Notes: generated by a model from the sequence alone, not told the origin. Shown: positions 44,866-52,583, counted from the stretch's first letter. The stretch: 64,000 bases of DNA from JBQTJN01 sp052387095 (GCA_052387095.1 JBQTJN010000006.1:56214-120213); one strand, 5' to 3'. A program made the numbers and translations.

Positions 44866-45069
44866 ATGGCTAAAAAGGGTGCAGCCCTCAAAGTCCGCCT
44901 CGAAAGCGAAGCCGGCACAGGTTTCCGCTACTACGCAAAGCGTAGCGCGAAGGCCGAATACAAACTCAAGAAGAAGAAATACGACCCGTGGGCCGTAAAC
45001 CCTGAAACGGGCAAAAAGGGCATGCATGTCGAATTCGTCGAAAAGAAAATGCCGCCTTCCAAGAAATAG
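44866..45069 (+). CDS. rpmG: 50S ribosomal protein L33
   Basis: L33 is a small protein near the E site of the 50S subunit. The 67-residue sequence has 'LKVRLESEAGTGFRYYAKRS' split at the family core and 'KKKYDPWAVN', ending 'HVEFVEKK'. No zinc-binding cysteine pairs are present, so it is the zinc-independent form. It is about 12 residues longer than the usual 55 because of a Gly/Lys insertion ('NPETGKKGM') and a basic tail. It has its own promoter after rnr. Confidence 0.9.
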   Translation: MAKKGAALKVRLESEAGTGFRYYAKRSAKAEYKLKKKKYDPWAVNPETGKKGMHVEFVEKKMPPSKK

Positions 45070-45114
45070 TTTTCTTCTGCAATCCGAAATTCAAAAGCGC
45101 CCTTTTTATACCGA

Positions 45115-45208
45115 CCGTCATCGCGAGCAACCTGCAAGGTTGCATGGCGATCCAGAGGCCACAATAACCATTCTGGATTGCCGCGTCGCTTCGCTCCTCG
45201 CAATGACG
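45115..45208. repeat. CGTCATTGCGAG-type palindromic repeat, copy A
   Basis: The left arm begins CCGTCATCGCGAGCAA and passes through GGCGATCCAGA; the right arm runs TCTGGATTGC ... CTCGCAATGACG, giving an imperfect palindrome of 94 bp with a short loop. It fills the gap between convergent rpmG and pleD. Copy E at 54267-54360 is nearly identical, including the loop (AGAGGCCACAA-AACCATT). Confidence 0.9.
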
Positions 45209-45212
45209 CTAT

Positions 45213-46646
45213 CTATTCAATCGTTTTCCGCTCCGTCTCCCGGAACGCGGCCGGATCCAGCTTGCCCTCGCCATCGAACACCACGCAGTTCCGCCCGCCC
45301 TCTTTCGCATCGTACAAACACTTGTCTGCGCGCGCTAAAATATTATTCGGCTCATGCTGCTTATCTGCAGGCGCGATAAAAGCACCGCCAATGGATGCCG
45401 TGATGGAAATTTTCCCTTCCGGCACGCCGCAAATAAAGGGCTCATCGGCAATAGAGCTGCGAAGACGCTCGGCAATCTGCTGAGCCCGCTTTTTCGTCAC
45501 ATCCGGCAGGATGACGACAAATTCCTCCCCGCCGGTGCGGGCCACAAGGTCGAAGCTCCGTAATTTATCCTGCAGGCGCGCCGCAAAAATTTTGAGAACT
45601 TCGTCACCGACAGGGTGGCCATAGGTATCATTGACCTTTTTAAAATGGTCTATATCCATCATCAGGATGCCGAGCGGCTTGCGGCTCTCGTGACTTTTCT
45701 GCAGCATCTTCTGCAGGTGAACTTCGAGATAGCGGCGGTTATAAAGTCCGGTCAGGCTGTCTGTCAGCGCCATAGACAGGCTGATTTCATACGTCGCGCG
45801 CAGACGCTCCTGGAATCGCTTGCGCCTGACCTGTGTCCGCACCCGCGCCAGTAATTCATTCCGGTCAATCGGGCGCAATATATAATCATGGGCTCCGATC
45901 TCAAGGCCATGTGCAATGCGCGGCATATCTTCGTCCTCACCAATCATAACAATGGGCACGGCGCGCGTCTTTTCATTGGATTTAAGGTGAGAACAAAGAC
46001 GTAAGCCGTCCTCGCCCGACAGGTTGAGGGAAATGATAAGCACATCAAAATCCTTGGCCGCCGTTATTTCCGCCGCCTCGATGCCGGTAAGGGCAATCGT
46101 GATGGAATCATGATCGCGGGCCAGCGTTTCCTGGATTTTGCGCTGTTCATATTCACGGTCCTCGACGATAAGAACCCGCGCTTCATCCACTGCCTCGCTC
46201 ATAACATTGGAGGATTTATCGACCACGCCTAACTGGCTGGCGGTATTTTCACGCGTCCGCCATTCATCGAGCGCCATTTTCAGACGCACCAATGACCGCA
46301 CGCGCGCCATCAGGGCAATATCATTGATCGGTTTACTCAGGAAATCGTCGGCGCCGGCCTCAAGACCGCGCACCTTGTCTTCGGAGTCAGTCAGCGCTGT
46401 GACCATAACCACCGGAATATGCGCCGTTGCCGGATTCTGCTTGATGATGCGGCAGACCTCGAAACCGTCCATGCCCGGCATCATGACATCCAGCAGCACA
46501 AGATCCGGGCTGGCGGACGCTACCTTCTCCAGCGCTTCCTTGCCGTTCGTTGCCGTCAGCACATCGTAGTACTCGCTGACCAGCTTGGCTTCCAGCAGCT
46601 TCACATTCGGCAAAATATCATCGACGACCAGCACACGCGCGGACAT
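45213..46646 (-). CDS. pleD: PleD-type response regulator diguanylate cyclase (REC-REC-GGDEF)
   Basis: PleD makes cyclic di-GMP when its first receiver is phosphorylated and helps control the swarmer-to-stalked transition in Caulobacter. This 477-residue protein has receiver 1 with Asp53 ('LLDVMMPGMDG'), a degenerate receiver 2 where the acceptor Asp is replaced ('LIISLNLSGEDG'), and a GGEEF domain (372-376) with 'DSLTGLYNRRYLE' and an RxxD inhibitory site ('RSFD') five residues before GGEEF. It is 15 bp downstream of divK on the same strand, the order known in Caulobacter. Confidence 0.95.
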   Translation of the reverse strand: MSARVLVVDDILPNVKLLEAKLVSEYYDVLTATNGKEALEKVASASPDLVLLDVMMPGMDGFEVCRIIKQNPATAHIPVVMVTALTDSEDKVRGLEAGADDFLSKPINDIALMARVRSLVRLKMALDEWRTRENTASQLGVVDKSSNVMSEAVDEARVLIVEDREYEQRKIQETLARDHDSITIALTGIEAAEITAAKDFDVLIISLNLSGEDGLRLCSHLKSNEKTRAVPIVMIGEDEDMPRIAHGLEIGAHDYILRPIDRNELLARVRTQVRRKRFQERLRATYEISLSMALTDSLTGLYNRRYLEVHLQKMLQKSHESRKPLGILMMDIDHFKKVNDTYGHPVGDEVLKIFAARLQDKLRSFDLVARTGGEEFVVILPDVTKKRAQQIAERLRSSIADEPFICGVPEGKISITASIGGAFIAPADKQHEPNNILARADKCLYDAKEGGRNCVVFDGEGKLDPAAFRETERKTIE

Positions 46647-46661
46647 GAAAAACCTGTCTTC

Positions 46662-47030
46662 CTATTTATTCAGATAACTTTGTATAACCTCGAGGAAACG
46701 TGAAACGGAAATCGGCTTGGAGATGTAATCCTCGCACCCTCCTTCGCGGATCTTCTGCTCATCGCCTTTCATGGCGAACGCGGTCACGGCAATCACCGGG
46801 ATATCGCGCAGCTCTTCGTCTTCCTTAAGCCACTTGGTAACATCCAGTCCCGAAACTTCCGGCAGCTGAATATCCATCAGTATGACATCCGGCTTGTGCT
46901 CGCGCGCAAGATCAAGCACACGCATTCCATCACGTGTCTGAAGTGCGCGAATACCGTTAGCTTCAAGTAAATCATGAAAAAGCTTCATGTTCAGCTCGTT
47001 ATCTTCGACAATTAAAACCGTTTTTTGCAT
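46662..47030 (-). CDS. divK: cell-cycle response regulator DivK
   Basis: DivK is a single-receiver regulator that, with PleC and DivJ in Caulobacter, controls CtrA activity and cell polarity. The 122-residue sequence has 'VLIVEDNELNMKLFHDLLEA' split at the conserved helix, Asp53 in 'LMDIQLPEVSG', 'AVTAFAMKGDE' and 'YISKPIS'. These match DivK more closely than CheY. It is upstream of pleD with a 15-bp gap. Its presence is strong support for an alphaproteobacterial source. Confidence 0.95.
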   Translation of the reverse strand: MQKTVLIVEDNELNMKLFHDLLEANGIRALQTRDGMRVLDLAREHKPDVILMDIQLPEVSGLDVTKWLKEDEELRDIPVIAVTAFAMKGDEQKIREGGCEDYISKPISVSRFLEVIQSYLNK

Positions 47031-47098
47031 GGAATTTTCCTGATGGCCTGCTACCCGGAATTATATCGGTTTTCAGGCGTTATGAGAAGCGCTAAAAG

Positions 47099-47908
47099 TC
47101 AGTGTTTGCACTGTGATTTGAGGGGTTCCAGCGCCACAAGTTTCTGGGAGACGCTGAAATCATCATAATCGATCGCCATGTCGCTGATCACCCCGTTATC
47201 ATGAAATAGCAACGACATCTCATAATCGGAAGATTCGCTCTCATTCCCCAACGGAAAGAACGCCAGCCGGATCTTGTGGGCATCCGGCTTGAGAAGATTC
47301 ATATCAACTTTCTTCTGCTTTCCAACGCTCTCCGGCAGATCGGCCATCTTGCCAATAAAGGCATTGACCTCAACCGGGCCTTCTTCGTCGCCGCCATCAA
47401 ATATCACGGCATTGAAGAATTTTTTGTTTTCCCGGATCGCATCCACAGTTTCCATCGTATGCATCGCTGGAAATTTCGTGCCGGCAGGTAAATCAAATTG
47501 GAGATCCTCCGGTGTTGTGTAATCTGCCTTGCCGGCCCCTTTTTCATCCAGGGCAGCATGCCCCCGCAGCATTTCAAACACCGCGCCGTCCTTCTTGCGC
47601 TGGGATGTGAAATCAATGCTTTTGCCGTCAAACGGCTCATAGGTCGAAAAATCGCTGGCAATCCGCATGGCCGGAGAATCGGCATATTCATAAAGAATAT
47701 TAAAACGATGATTGGAAATCCACGCATCGCAGGTCTCCTGCCATTCATACAGCATCTGCCCGGTAATGTTCAGCACCTGCGAGCCGCTCTTTGTGCCGGT
47801 CAGCTTAATGTCGTAAAGCGCCTTGTGAGGCACCAGCCCGTTTTTCAGCGGCGCAGCCATGGCCGGGAAAGCCGTAAAAATCAGGACGGCCAGGTACCAG
47901 TGTTTCAT
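47099..47908 (-). CDS. EipB-family (DUF1849) periplasmic envelope integrity protein
   Basis: This 269-residue protein has a signal peptide (1-18, 'PAMA') and the DUF1849 pattern: 'VPHKALYDIKLTGTKSGSQV', 'GQMLYEWQETCDAW', 'RIASDFSTYEPFDGKSIDFT' and 'FDGGDEEGP'. In the EipB protein of Brucella two conserved cysteines form a disulfide; here Cys60 and Cys267 are at the matching places. EipB supports cell-envelope integrity in the periplasm. The ATG at 47908 starts the signal peptide; the frame is open to 48037 but without family similarity. Confidence 0.88.
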   Translation of the reverse strand: MKHWYLAVLIFTAFPAMAAPLKNGLVPHKALYDIKLTGTKSGSQVLNITGQMLYEWQETCDAWISNHRFNILYEYADSPAMRIASDFSTYEPFDGKSIDFTSQRKKDGAVFEMLRGHAALDEKGAGKADYTTPEDLQFDLPAGTKFPAMHTMETVDAIRENKKFFNAVIFDGGDEEGPVEVNAFIGKMADLPESVGKQKKVDMNLLKPDAHKIRLAFFPLGNESESSDYEMSLLFHDNGVISDMAIDYDDFSVSQKLVALEPLKSQCKH

Positions 47909-47979
47909 AAAATGCCGCTCCGGGTTTATAAGCCGCTCATAATATAGGTAAAGCCCGGGCGCGGTAAAGGCCGCTCTTT

Positions 47980-48009
47980 TTGACAGAAACCACCGGTTAA
48001 CGCTATAAG
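47980..48009 (+). promoter_or_regulatory. promoter of the gene at 48037
   Basis: TTGACA (47980-47985, 6 of 6) and TATAAG (48004-48009, 5 of 6) are separated by 18 bp. GGGAGAA at 48024-48030 lies at good distance from the TTG at 48037, and this ribosome-binding site decides the start. Confidence 0.6.
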
Positions 48010-48036
48010 TAAGCGATAGATCAGGGAGAATATGCA

Positions 48037-49026
48037 TTGAACCAGAGTTTGCGCAAAAATTATGACGTTGCCGCGGAAAATGAATTAAGACTTTTTGAGG
48101 TTCTCAGGTTTTATCTGTATCTGGAACAACGCCCGAACGGGCCCGCAACGTCTCCGGACCAAATTCCAGACAAAGCTGTTTCCACATTATTCGACAGCCC
48201 TGCCCGCTTGCCTCAGGCATTTCGCAATTATTTACATTCGCTCATTCAGGATTTTGAGGGAGATTTCGATGCAGTTCTCAGCCTTAATATGCCAACGGGG
48301 CTCGAGAAATATTTTGTCAAAATCGTCCTGTTAAAGAAGAAAAAGCAAGAGGATCGTGACCGCATCATCGCCGCCTTCCTGAAATCCTTTGTTCATTATT
48401 GCGATGTCTGGTTCAAAAAGGGCAGGGTTGCGCTTGAAGTCGCACAGGCTCACTACCTCTGGGCCAGGCAGGAGATTGACGATGAAATAGCGCATCTCAC
48501 CAAACAGGAAGCCCGGCAGTTTTCTGATATCGAAAAAGATATGGACAGAATTAAGGAGCATCTGGCAGGAATTAAAGCCAAGCTGACAGATTCTGATCTG
48601 GAAAATGTAGATCAGCTTATAAAAATTAATGAAGAAATCGTGGAAGACGACGTTAAAATTTCGACAACCAAAATACAATTCGAACAGCGTCTGAAAATAC
48701 TGCGCCCTTACTGGCAAAAACAAAAAGAGGCGCAGGATTACGGGGCATTGGAAGATGATATTATAGAAGAGACCGCCCCAGAAGAAACCGGGGTGGCAAC
48801 CACTACACCTGGCTATACAAGACGCGCCGTAAGCTATGTCGGCCAGTCCGCGGTTGGAGCTGTGAGGTCAGGTTATGAAACTCTCATGAACAGAGCGACG
48901 ACAGACACAGACGAAGAAACCGGAGATACAGGCACAACTGGAAATGAAGCCGAACCGCCTGTCGATGAATGGGCGGAATTTATTGAAGAACCAGAACCGC
49001 CTCCGAATAACGATCCGGATGATTAA
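48037..49026 (+). CDS. uncharacterised protein with long coiled coil and acidic tail
   Basis: I do not recognise this 329-residue protein. It has no signal peptide or membrane helix. Residues 1-110 look globular and helical, with a basic patch 'LLKKKKQED'. A long predicted coiled coil covers about 140-240 ('DEIAHLTKQEARQFSDIEKD' and following heptads). The last 80 residues are acidic and rich in Glu, Thr and Pro, and contain 'RAVSYVGQSAVGAVRSGYE', a short possible amphipathic helix. The start is TTG 48037 behind a good ribosome-binding site and promoter; the nearby ATG at 48032 is closed at once. It is divergent from eipB and its end overlaps a membrane-protein gene by 4 bp. Confidence 0.65.
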   Translation: MNQSLRKNYDVAAENELRLFEVLRFYLYLEQRPNGPATSPDQIPDKAVSTLFDSPARLPQAFRNYLHSLIQDFEGDFDAVLSLNMPTGLEKYFVKIVLLKKKKQEDRDRIIAAFLKSFVHYCDVWFKKGRVALEVAQAHYLWARQEIDDEIAHLTKQEARQFSDIEKDMDRIKEHLAGIKAKLTDSDLENVDQLIKINEEIVEDDVKISTTKIQFEQRLKILRPYWQKQKEAQDYGALEDDIIEETAPEETGVATTTPGYTRRAVSYVGQSAVGAVRSGYETLMNRATTDTDEETGDTGTTGNEAEPPVDEWAEFIEEPEPPPNNDPDD

Positions 49027-49394
49027 ACGCGCCAGCCCCAGGTGAAAGGGCGCTCAAGCTCTTCACGGCGTGCGAGCGCCTGGATGCCGCGTATGCAGCG
49101 CGCGAGCCACCAGAAAATCACAAAGGCCCAGATGAGATAGCCGATCAGTACGGGCTTGAGAATGGCGCCAGCAATGCCCATGACGAGCCCCTTCCAGAAT
49201 GTTTGCTCCAGCAAGGTATAATGGCTGCGCATCCAATCCGGCGCCTTGCTACGGTAAAAATAAACCATGCCGAGACCGATGAAGGCCGTAATACCGACAA
49301 ACAAACCGCCTAGGTGCAGCAGATAAATGATTTTCGGTATATCCGTATGGGTTTCGTCGGCGTCGATGTTGGTGATTTTATGCTTTTGTCTCAT
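49023..49394 (-). CDS. three-helix membrane protein, DUF4870-like
   Basis: This 123-residue protein has three hydrophobic segments ('IIYLLHLGGLFVGITAFIGL', 'LVMGIAGAILKPVLIGYLIW', and the preceding amphipathic part) and between them 'YFYRSKAPDWMRSHYTLLEQ', the charged loop typical of DUF4870-type proteins. The 178-residue protein at 7418 shares this pattern. Function unknown. It is the last of three tightly packed minus-strand genes (49629, 50018) and converges with the coiled-coil gene. Confidence 0.65.
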   Translation of the reverse strand: MRQKHKITNIDADETHTDIPKIIYLLHLGGLFVGITAFIGLGMVYFYRSKAPDWMRSHYTLLEQTFWKGLVMGIAGAILKPVLIGYLIWAFVIFWWLARCIRGIQALARREELERPFTWGWRV

Positions 49395-49398
49395 GGAT

Positions 49399-49629
49399 TT
49401 ATTCTACCCGATCGTTTTCCCGCAGGGAAGCGATGAAATTGCGCTGAAGCGTGAGCAGACGCCGCAATTCATAGGCTTCCGCGCTGCATAGTCCATGCCT
49501 GATCGCATTACCCGACGCCCGGCTTTTACCTTCCGCGCTAGCCGGCCCGGTTGATTTTTCCCACGGTCGGTCGCGGCGGATAATGGCCGTCTGCCGCGCG
49601 CGTTCCTTCGGGGTCCAATTGCGCGCCAA
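49399..49629 (-). CDS. small basic protein with STGP..EGK..S..NA.RHG motif
   Basis: This 76-residue protein reads 'RPWEKSTGPASAEGKSRASG' followed by 'NAIRHGL', a motif seen in many small uncharacterised proteobacterial proteins ('S.GPkTpeGKarss.NalkHG'). The C-terminal half is helical. Function unknown; binding to nucleic acid is a guess from its charge. The start is TTG 49629; AAGGAG at 49638-49643 (minus strand) sits eight bases upstream and supports it. It is two bases after the upstream gene. Confidence 0.65.
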   Translation of the reverse strand: MARNWTPKERARQTAIIRRDRPWEKSTGPASAEGKSRASGNAIRHGLCSAEAYELRRLLTLQRNFIASLRENDRVE

Positions 49630-49631
49630 TA

Positions 49632-50018
49632 TTATGTCTCCTTAACAGTTCGTTCCGGAGTTTTTTTATTTTGCATGAGCTGGAGCCGTTCAACCGTGTT
49701 CCGGCATTGCTTCTGGGCGCGGAGCGCCAAGTCGATATGATCTTCATCGGGTGTGCTATAGCGCATGCTAAAGGTCAGCATGATATTGAACAGCGTGTTG
49801 AGGACCTGACTTTGCTGCGCCATCATTTCTTCGAGGTCGCGCCCTTCCAGCGTGTAAAGGCTGGTGCGCAGGGCCTCTGCGATGGTCGGCAGGACTTGCA
49901 GCGTTTCGGCGGCGTCGTTGCATTTCATGATGCTCCGCGCCATCAGCTGCAGCGGCAGGGTTACGGGGTCGTAGACGGGTTTTGCAGGTGTCGGGGTGTT
50001 TTCAGGTGGATGTGTCAT
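49632..50018 (-). CDS. hypothetical helical protein
   Basis: This 128-residue protein starts 'MTHPPENTPTPAKPVYDP', then has helical segments 'LPLQLMARSIMKCNDAAETL' and 'LNTLFNIMLTFSMRYSTPDE'. No signal peptide is evident and I recognise no domain. The ATG at 50018 is preferred because further upstream the frame enters a palindromic repeat. It is the first gene of a compact three-gene run with the STGP-motif protein and the DUF4870-like protein. Confidence 0.6.
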   Translation of the reverse strand: MTHPPENTPTPAKPVYDPVTLPLQLMARSIMKCNDAAETLQVLPTIAEALRTSLYTLEGRDLEEMMAQQSQVLNTLFNIMLTFSMRYSTPDEDHIDLALRAQKQCRNTVERLQLMQNKKTPERTVKET

Positions 50019-50078
50019 TCGGCTATTATAGGACAAAATTCCTATAATGTCAAGAAGTTTTTTTACCGTGCTGTGACC

Positions 50079-50122
50079 ATCCAGTTGGATTGCTTCGTCG
50101 CGTACCGCTCCTCGCAATGACG
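50079..50122. repeat. truncated CGTCATTGCGAG-type repeat, copy B
   Basis: Only the right arm (TTGGATTGCTTCG ... CTCGCAATGACG, 50085-50122) and about six bases of the left arm (ATCCAG) remain. It lies 13 bp before the full GIY-YIG-bearing element. Confidence 0.75.
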
Positions 50123-50135
50123 CTACTTTAAATAA

Positions 50136-50520
50136 CCGTCATTGCGAGCGACCAAAAGGAGCGAAGCAATCCAGGAGCTAGACCAAATCGCCATATAAAT
50201 CATTCCACCCGGAATTTGCGCATTCAATCAATGCAAGCTTGGCTTTACGGGAACCAGCCTTAATTTGCTTTTCGCGCAAAATAGCCGATTCCATAGTTTC
50301 GTGAGTTTCGTAATAAACAAGAATTTTGCAATTATGATCTTTACTAAAGCCTTCAACATCACCGTTTTTATGTTGAGCAACTCTTTGAATAAGATTTGAA
50401 GTAACACCGGTATAAACTGTGCCATTCATTTTGTTCGCGATCATGTAAACAGCAGGTTGTTTCATGCGATTATTCATCCACCTGGATTGCTTCGCTCATT
50501 TCATTCGCTCGCAATGACGG
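50136..50520. mobile_element. 385-bp element: GIY-YIG gene between 40-bp terminal inverted repeats
   Basis: The left end (50136-50175) and the reverse complement of the right end (50481-50520) are each 40 bp. The outer 16 bp (CCGTCATTGCGAGCGA) and inner 16 bp (AGCGAAGCAATCCAGG) are identical; only an 8-bp middle segment differs. The stop codon of the GIY-YIG gene is two bases inside the left end and its start three bases inside the right end, so the gene fills the element. The same arms, without a gene, make up the palindromic repeats at 45115, 54267, 55068 and 62621. I infer a parent element with short non-autonomous copies. No flanking target duplication is obvious. Confidence 0.7.
50178..50477 (-). 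CDS. single-domain GIY-YIG nuclease
   Basis: This 99-residue protein is a stand-alone GIY-YIG domain. The two family tripeptides appear as 'VYMIANK' and 'TVYTGVTSN', followed by the conserved Arg in 'LIQRVAQHKNGDVEGF' and the metal-binding Glu in 'YYETHETMESAILREKQIK'. Such domains cut DNA in homing endonucleases, UvrC and small stand-alone nucleases. The gene is AT-rich relative to its neighbours. It starts at ATG 50477 or 50465. Its tight fit between the 40-bp inverted repeats suggests that it acts on them, as transposases do on their ends; this is inference. Confidence 0.88.
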   Translation of the reverse strand: MNNRMKQPAVYMIANKMNGTVYTGVTSNLIQRVAQHKNGDVEGFSKDHNCKILVYYETHETMESAILREKQIKAGSRKAKLALIECANSGWNDLYGDLV

Positions 50521-50526
50521 TGAGTT

Positions 50527-52332
50527 TTAAACGACCTTTTCCATCTTTACCGGCAATGCCAGTTTCAGATGCAAATCCTTGAGCTGCTCCGGACTCGCCT
50601 CGCCCGGCGCACCCATCATCGGGTCTTCATACTGGCCGTTCATGACGAACGCATTGATCTCGCGCAGATTGCTCTCACCCGACAGCAGCATGACGATACG
50701 GTCGATACCGAAACCGCAGCCGCCGTGCGGCGGTGCGCCGAAGCGCATCGCGTTCAGCATGCCGCCGAATTTTTTCTCCAAGACGTCGCGGCCGTAACCG
50801 ACCAGGGAGAAGGCTTTTTCCATGATTTCCGGCTTGTGATTACGGATCGCGCCGGAACAGAGTTCGTGCCCGTTGCAGACACAGTCATATTGATGCGCAA
50901 GAATTTCCAGAGGGTCTTTGGTATTAAGCGACTCCAGCCCGCCCTGCGGCATTGAGAACGGGTTGTGCGAAAATTCAACCTTGCCGGTTTTCTCGTCTTT
51001 TTCGTACATCGGGAAATCGACGATCCAGGAGAATTTGAACACGCCTTTTTCCCGCAGCTCCGCGTCATCACAGATTTTATCGCGCGCCATGCCGGCGAAT
51101 TTGGCGGCCTTGGCTTCCATATCACAGACGAAAAACACGGCATCGCCATTCTGGATGCCGGCCTTCTCGCGTAAAACGCCCTGCGCCGCAGCGGGCACGA
51201 ACTTGGCGATGGGGCCGGAACCTTCCGCGCCTTCAAACGTGATATAACCCAGGCCCGGCGCGCCTTCGCCCTGCGCCCAGCTATTGAGCTTGTCGAAGAA
51301 ACTCCGCGGCTTTCCGGCAACGCCCGGCACGCGGATCGCGCGGACCACGCCGCCCTTGGCAATGACGCCCTTGAACGCCTTGAATTCAACATCGTCGCGC
51401 GCGAACACATCCGTCACCTCGGTGATGATCAGCGGGTTCCGCAGGTCCGGCTTGTCGGATCCGTATTTCAGCATCGCTTCACGGAACGGAATGCGCTGCC
51501 ACGGCGCCTTGGTCACGCTGTGCTTGACGCCGGTCGCATCGGAAAATTCCTCGAACAAACCCTGCAGCACGACTTCCATCGTCGCGAACACATCGTCCTG
51601 CGTCACGAACGACATCTCGACGTCAAGCTGGTAATGCTCGGCCAGGCGGGAGGCGCGGCTGTCCTCGTCGCGGAAGCACGGTGCAATCTGGAAGTAACGG
51701 TCAAAACCGGAAATCATCAACAATTGCTTGAACTGCTGCGGTGCCTGCGGCAACGCGTAGAATTTCCCCGGGTGCAGGCGGGCGGGCACCAGGAAGTCGC
51801 GCGCCCCCTCCGGCGAGCTGGCGGTCAGGATCGGTGTCTGGAATTCCTGGAAGCCGGATTCCACCATGCGGCGGCGCACGGAAAAAATCGCGCGGTTGCG
51901 CAAGCGAATTTTGTCCTGCATCCACTGGCGGCGCAGGTCGAGATAGCGGTATTTCAGGCGAACGTCCTCGCCGGCGCCGTCATCTTCGGCAATCTGGAGC
52001 GGAATGACATCGGCTGCCGATTGCAGCACCGCATTTTGAATCATCACCTCGATCTCGCCGGTCGGCATTTTCGCATTCGCCGTATTGCCCTGCCGTGCCA
52101 TCACCGTGCCGTCGACCGTAATGACCGACTCGTTGCGCCACGCACCGAGCTGCTGGATCAGGGCCGAACCCTCTTCCACCACGCACTGCGTCAGACCGTA
52201 GGTATCGCGCAAATCGATGAACAGGACGCCGCCATGGTCGCGGATTTTGTGAATCCAGCCGGAAAGCCGGACAATCTGGCCGACATCGTCTTTGCGTAAA
52301 GCGCCGCAGGTGTGCGTTCTGTAAGTATGCAT
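50527..52332 (-). CDS. aspS: aspartyl-tRNA synthetase
   Basis: AspS is the class II synthetase that charges tRNA-Asp (and tRNA-Asn when non-discriminating). The 601-residue bacterial-type protein has an N-terminal OB-fold ('VRLSGWIHKIRDHGGVLFID'), motif 2 'FQIAPCFRDEDSRASRLAEH' with the preceding 'LPQAPQQFKQ', a GAD insertion domain, and motif 3 'GFGIDRIVMLLSG'. The N-terminus 'MHTYRTHTCGAL' is standard. It is divergent from rnd, with a repeat in the 251-bp space between them. Confidence 0.97.
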   Translation of the reverse strand: MHTYRTHTCGALRKDDVGQIVRLSGWIHKIRDHGGVLFIDLRDTYGLTQCVVEEGSALIQQLGAWRNESVITVDGTVMARQGNTANAKMPTGEIEVMIQNAVLQSAADVIPLQIAEDDGAGEDVRLKYRYLDLRRQWMQDKIRLRNRAIFSVRRRMVESGFQEFQTPILTASSPEGARDFLVPARLHPGKFYALPQAPQQFKQLLMISGFDRYFQIAPCFRDEDSRASRLAEHYQLDVEMSFVTQDDVFATMEVVLQGLFEEFSDATGVKHSVTKAPWQRIPFREAMLKYGSDKPDLRNPLIITEVTDVFARDDVEFKAFKGVIAKGGVVRAIRVPGVAGKPRSFFDKLNSWAQGEGAPGLGYITFEGAEGSGPIAKFVPAAAQGVLREKAGIQNGDAVFFVCDMEAKAAKFAGMARDKICDDAELREKGVFKFSWIVDFPMYEKDEKTGKVEFSHNPFSMPQGGLESLNTKDPLEILAHQYDCVCNGHELCSGAIRNHKPEIMEKAFSLVGYGRDVLEKKFGGMLNAMRFGAPPHGGCGFGIDRIVMLLSGESNLREINAFVMNGQYEDPMMGAPGEASPEQLKDLHLKLALPVKMEKVV

Positions 52333-52413
52333 AGGATCCCTTGTTTTATCCTTTTAAAACCCGTATTTATAAACCATAAAGGTGAGAAGCCGCCAACAAT
52401 TATTTGCCTGAAT

Positions 52414-52557
52414 CGTCATCGCGAGCGCCGCGATGCAACGCCAAAGGCGTTGTTCGCTCTTTTTAAAGGCAAACAAACCTGCGGTTTGCTTTGCAGTGAA
52501 CGTGGCGATCCAATCTTTTCTGGATTGCCACGTCGGCTTCGCCTCCTCGCAATGACG
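52414..52557. repeat. CGTCATTGCGAG-type palindromic repeat, copy D, interrupted
   Basis: The left arm begins CGTCATCGCGAGCG and resumes as CGTGGCGATCCA; the right arm is TCTGGATTGCCACGTCGG ... CTCGCAATGACG. A 59-bp double-hairpin repeat (52436-52494) interrupts the left arm. The element occupies most of the aspS-rnd divergent intergenic region, so promoters for both genes must lie at its edges or inside it. Confidence 0.85.
52436..52494. repeat. 59-bp double-hairpin repeat, copy 2, nested in copy D
   Basis: Hairpin 1 is CAACGCC-aaa-GGCGTTG, the linker TTCGCTCTTTTTAAAG, and hairpin 2 GCAAACAAACC-tgc-GGTTTGcTTTGC with the same bulged C as copy 1 at 35534. Against copy 1, a G:C pair in hairpin 1 is replaced by C:G, and only loop bases differ in hairpin 2. 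Confidence 0.8.
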
Positions 52558-52583
52558 CCTGGATAGAAATGGCTATTTGTTAA

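Noticed and set aside
44931..45203. Open frames with the peptide phrase RGNPEWLLWPLDRHATLQ at 44931 and 54149
   Set aside because: Both are readings through copies A and E of the palindromic repeat; the shared peptide reflects repeat identity, not a protein family.
46662..47030. Treating divK as a generic CheY
   Set aside because: Its adjacency to a REC-REC-GGEEF PleD and its helix and Asp53 pattern fit DivK better.
50136..50520. CRISPR-like or toxin-antitoxin interpretation of the GIY-YIG locus
   Set aside because: There is no repeat-spacer periodicity and no second small gene; a single gene between inverted repeats explains it better.
52312..52566. Open frame covering the aspS-rnd intergenic repeat
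   Set aside because: It translates the palindromic repeats and the nested hairpin unit, has no family-like sequence and differs from other copies by frame.
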